NCBI GenBank assembly: GCA_030590765.1
Contig: JAUVCP010000099.1
Location: 1 to 7,361 of the forward strand
Source of the DNA: Flavobacteriaceae bacterium
GTDB taxonomy: Bacteria; Bacteroidota; Bacteroidia; Flavobacteriales; Flavobacteriaceae
Direction: 5' to 3'
DNA length: 7,361 bases
The notes under the pieces were generated by a model that was given only the letters and a program-made list of their open reading frames with translations, did no database searches and was not told where the DNA came from. A program made the position numbers and the translations under genes. Shown here in pieces: positions 5,906 to 7,361 of this stretch (position 1 is its first letter; each line of letters starts with the position of its first letter).

Positions 5906-7361
5906 TTATGCATTTTTCCTTTTGCGATAAACACTATATCCCCATAGTAATGCTACAATTACCAAAAATGGATAAAAATAAGAAACTGGTTTTCCATCAC
6001 CTCCAACGGTAGTAAATAATCTTTCCCATCTTACTTGTCCCATTCCCTTTCCATCGCTGTTCCAGCTGAACCAGATAAAAACAGGTTTACCTACTATGTG
6101 GTCAGCAGGAACAAAACCCCAATATCTTGAATCTTCAGAGTTATGACGATTATCACCCATCATCCAAAAATAATCCTGTCTGAAAGTATAATCATTAACC
6201 TCCTGTCCGTTGATCAAGATTTTATCATCTCTCACTTCTAGCTTATTCTTTTCATATTCAACTATGATCTGCTTGTAAAATGGTAATGATTCTGCATTCA
6301 ATGTTACAGTTGCATCTTTTTTAGGAATATAGACCGGACCATAATTATCTTTATTCCAGTTTAGTGATCTTACATTTGGAAAAACGTTTTCACTTTCTTC
6401 TCTTGGAGATATTTTCCTTTCCATTACCTTAACGGAAGGGTTGTTCTTTAACAATTTAGCATCATCGCTGGCAAGATTTAGTATATAATTACCATCTTGC
6501 AATCTTCCTCCTTCCCTAACATGATATCTGGTTCTTAAACTATTAACACTTAATTGTGTTCCCCCAGTATTTACATCATAATAAAACTGTAATTTGGCTC
6601 TTTCGGGTAATTCATTTTTCTTCCCATTGATATAAACATAACCATCTCTAATCTCTAAAGAATCACCAGCAATACCCACACAACGCTTCACATAATTTGA
6701 TTTTTTATCAATAGGTTTTCTAATTCTTCGATTTGTTCTTTTAAAGAATTGTTCCACTGTATCAACCGGCCAGCTAAATACCACAATATCATTCTGTTTT
6801 ATTTTCTGTATAGCAGGAAATCGAAGATATGGCAATTGCGGTTTATTTAGATAAGATCTAATCTTAACAAATGGTAGGGTATCATGCACCATAGGTGCAG
6901 CAACAGTTGTCATAGGAACTCTTGCTCCATAATGAAATTTGCTCACAAACAAAAAGTCACCTATTAACAATGTTTTTTCTAAAGATGAAGTGGGTATGGT
7001 ATAAGGCTGCATTACATATGTATGGACTATAGTTGCAGCAATAATCGCAAAAGCAATGGAACTCACCCATTCACCTGTAGCTGTTCTGGGTTTTAAACTT
7101 CTGTTTTCTATATATTTTACATCCTCCATATAATTGACATAATAAATATAGAAACCAAGTGTAGCAATTACCAATAAAGTATCTGTGGTGCTGTTCTTTC
7201 CAAAACTTCTAATTGTTTCTACCCACAAGATTGGAAACATTAATAAATTTATGATTGGAATAAAAAGTAAGATCACCCACCATTTTGATCTGTTAATGAT
7301 TTGCATAAGTACTATTGCATTATAAATCGGTACTGCTGCTTCCCAGGCTTTTCTACCTGCT
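5906..7361 (-). CDS. lepB: Signal peptidase I (5' end cut by window edge)
   Basis: A membrane serine protease (S26) that removes signal peptides. Numbered from the internal Met at 7306, which is not the likely start, it has hydrophobic spans at about 9-30, 42-58 and 81-98. Box B follows as IPTSSLEKTLLIGD with catalytic Ser108. Box D is YVKRCVGIAGDSLEI with catalytic Lys207, and box E is MMGDNRHNSEDSRYWG (383-398). A C-terminal membrane helix lies at about 444-459 before RKRKNA. The roughly 175-residue stretch between boxes D and E is much longer than in small SPases and is typical of Bacteroidota. The usual S-M of box B is S-L here. The frame stays open past 7306 to base 7361, adding AGRKAWEAAVPIYNAIVL, which matches the N-terminus of flavobacterial homologues, so the true start lies beyond the window. 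The wbqC-like gene follows 45 bp downstream. Confidence 0.95.
   Translation of the reverse strand, partial: AGRKAWEAAVPIYNAIVLMQIINRSKWWVILLFIPIINLLMFPILWVETIRSFGKNSTTDTLLVIATLGFYIYYVNYMEDVKYIENRSLKPRTATGEWVSSIAFAIIAATIVHTYVMQPYTIPTSSLEKTLLIGDFLFVSKFHYGARVPMTTVAAPMVHDTLPFVKIRSYLNKPQLPYLRFPAIQKIKQNDIVVFSWPVDTVEQFFKRTNRRIRKPIDKKSNYVKRCVGIAGDSLEIRDGYVYINGKKNELPERAKLQFYYDVNTGGTQLSVNSLRTRYHVREGGRLQDGNYILNLASDDAKLLKNNPSVKVMERKISPREESENVFPNVRSLNWNKDNYGPVYIPKKDATVTLNAESLPFYKQIIVEYEKNKLEVRDDKILINGQEVNDYTFRQDYFWMMGDNRHNSEDSRYWGFVPADHIVGKPVFIWFSWNSDGKGMGQVRWERLFTTVGGDGKPVSYFYPFLVIVALLWGYSVYRKRKNA

Noticed and set aside
1..7361. tRNA, rRNA, CRISPR array, insertion sequence or attachment site
   Set aside because: No cloverleaf, regularly spaced repeats, transposase, terminal inverted repeats or integrase seen on reading both strands.

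Overview
The window looks like ordinary chromosome from an AT-rich member of the Bacteroidota, most likely class Flavobacteriia. The grounds are low G+C, AT-rich leaders without clear Shine-Dalgarno sites, TAnnTTTG-type -7 boxes, a signal peptide ending in -SYG|Q, and a lepB-wbqC pair whose LepB has the long form with extra N-terminal helices and a large insertion seen in that group. This assignment rests on recalled family features, not on a search.

Layout, left to right. Positions 1-384 hold no intact gene. They contain a run of about 70 protein-like codons with no usable start (114-326, probably a gene remnant) and a perfect 8-bp inverted repeat (362-380). Then comes a divergent pair separated by only 37 bp: a thioredoxin-fold peroxiredoxin-like protein on the minus strand (385-939) and a CsaA-type tRNA-binding-domain protein on the plus strand (977-1315). 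The latter is followed 29 bp later by a 970-residue FAD/iron-sulfur dehydrogenase of the YdiJ / D-2-hydroxyacid dehydrogenase type (1345-4257), probably in the same transcript. A 194-bp spacer (4258-4451) carries promoter-like boxes and a second hairpin sharing a 12-base core with the first. Next is a two-gene unit: an anchored coiled-coil protein (4452-5084) and, overlapping its stop by one base, a 55-residue two-helix membrane protein with a GTG start (5084-5251). The small gene runs 18 bp into the 3' end of the opposing wbqC-like gene (5234-5860), which lies downstream of signal peptidase I lepB (5906 to the right edge). LepB is truncated by the window: its reading frame stays open to base 7361, and the methionine at 7306 is internal.

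How the genes fit together. LepB cleaves signal peptides at the cytoplasmic membrane, and the coiled-coil protein carries a signal peptide that could be a substrate. The large dehydrogenase would feed electrons from a 2-hydroxyacid into the respiratory chain. The thioredoxin-like protein and CsaA-like protein are housekeeping genes with redox and RNA/protein-quality roles. There is no mobile element, CRISPR array, phage gene, toxin-antitoxin pair or defence island. I found no convincing new biological system. The points most worth a second look are the 55-residue gene, the start of wbqC, the pair of related hairpins and the decayed left end.
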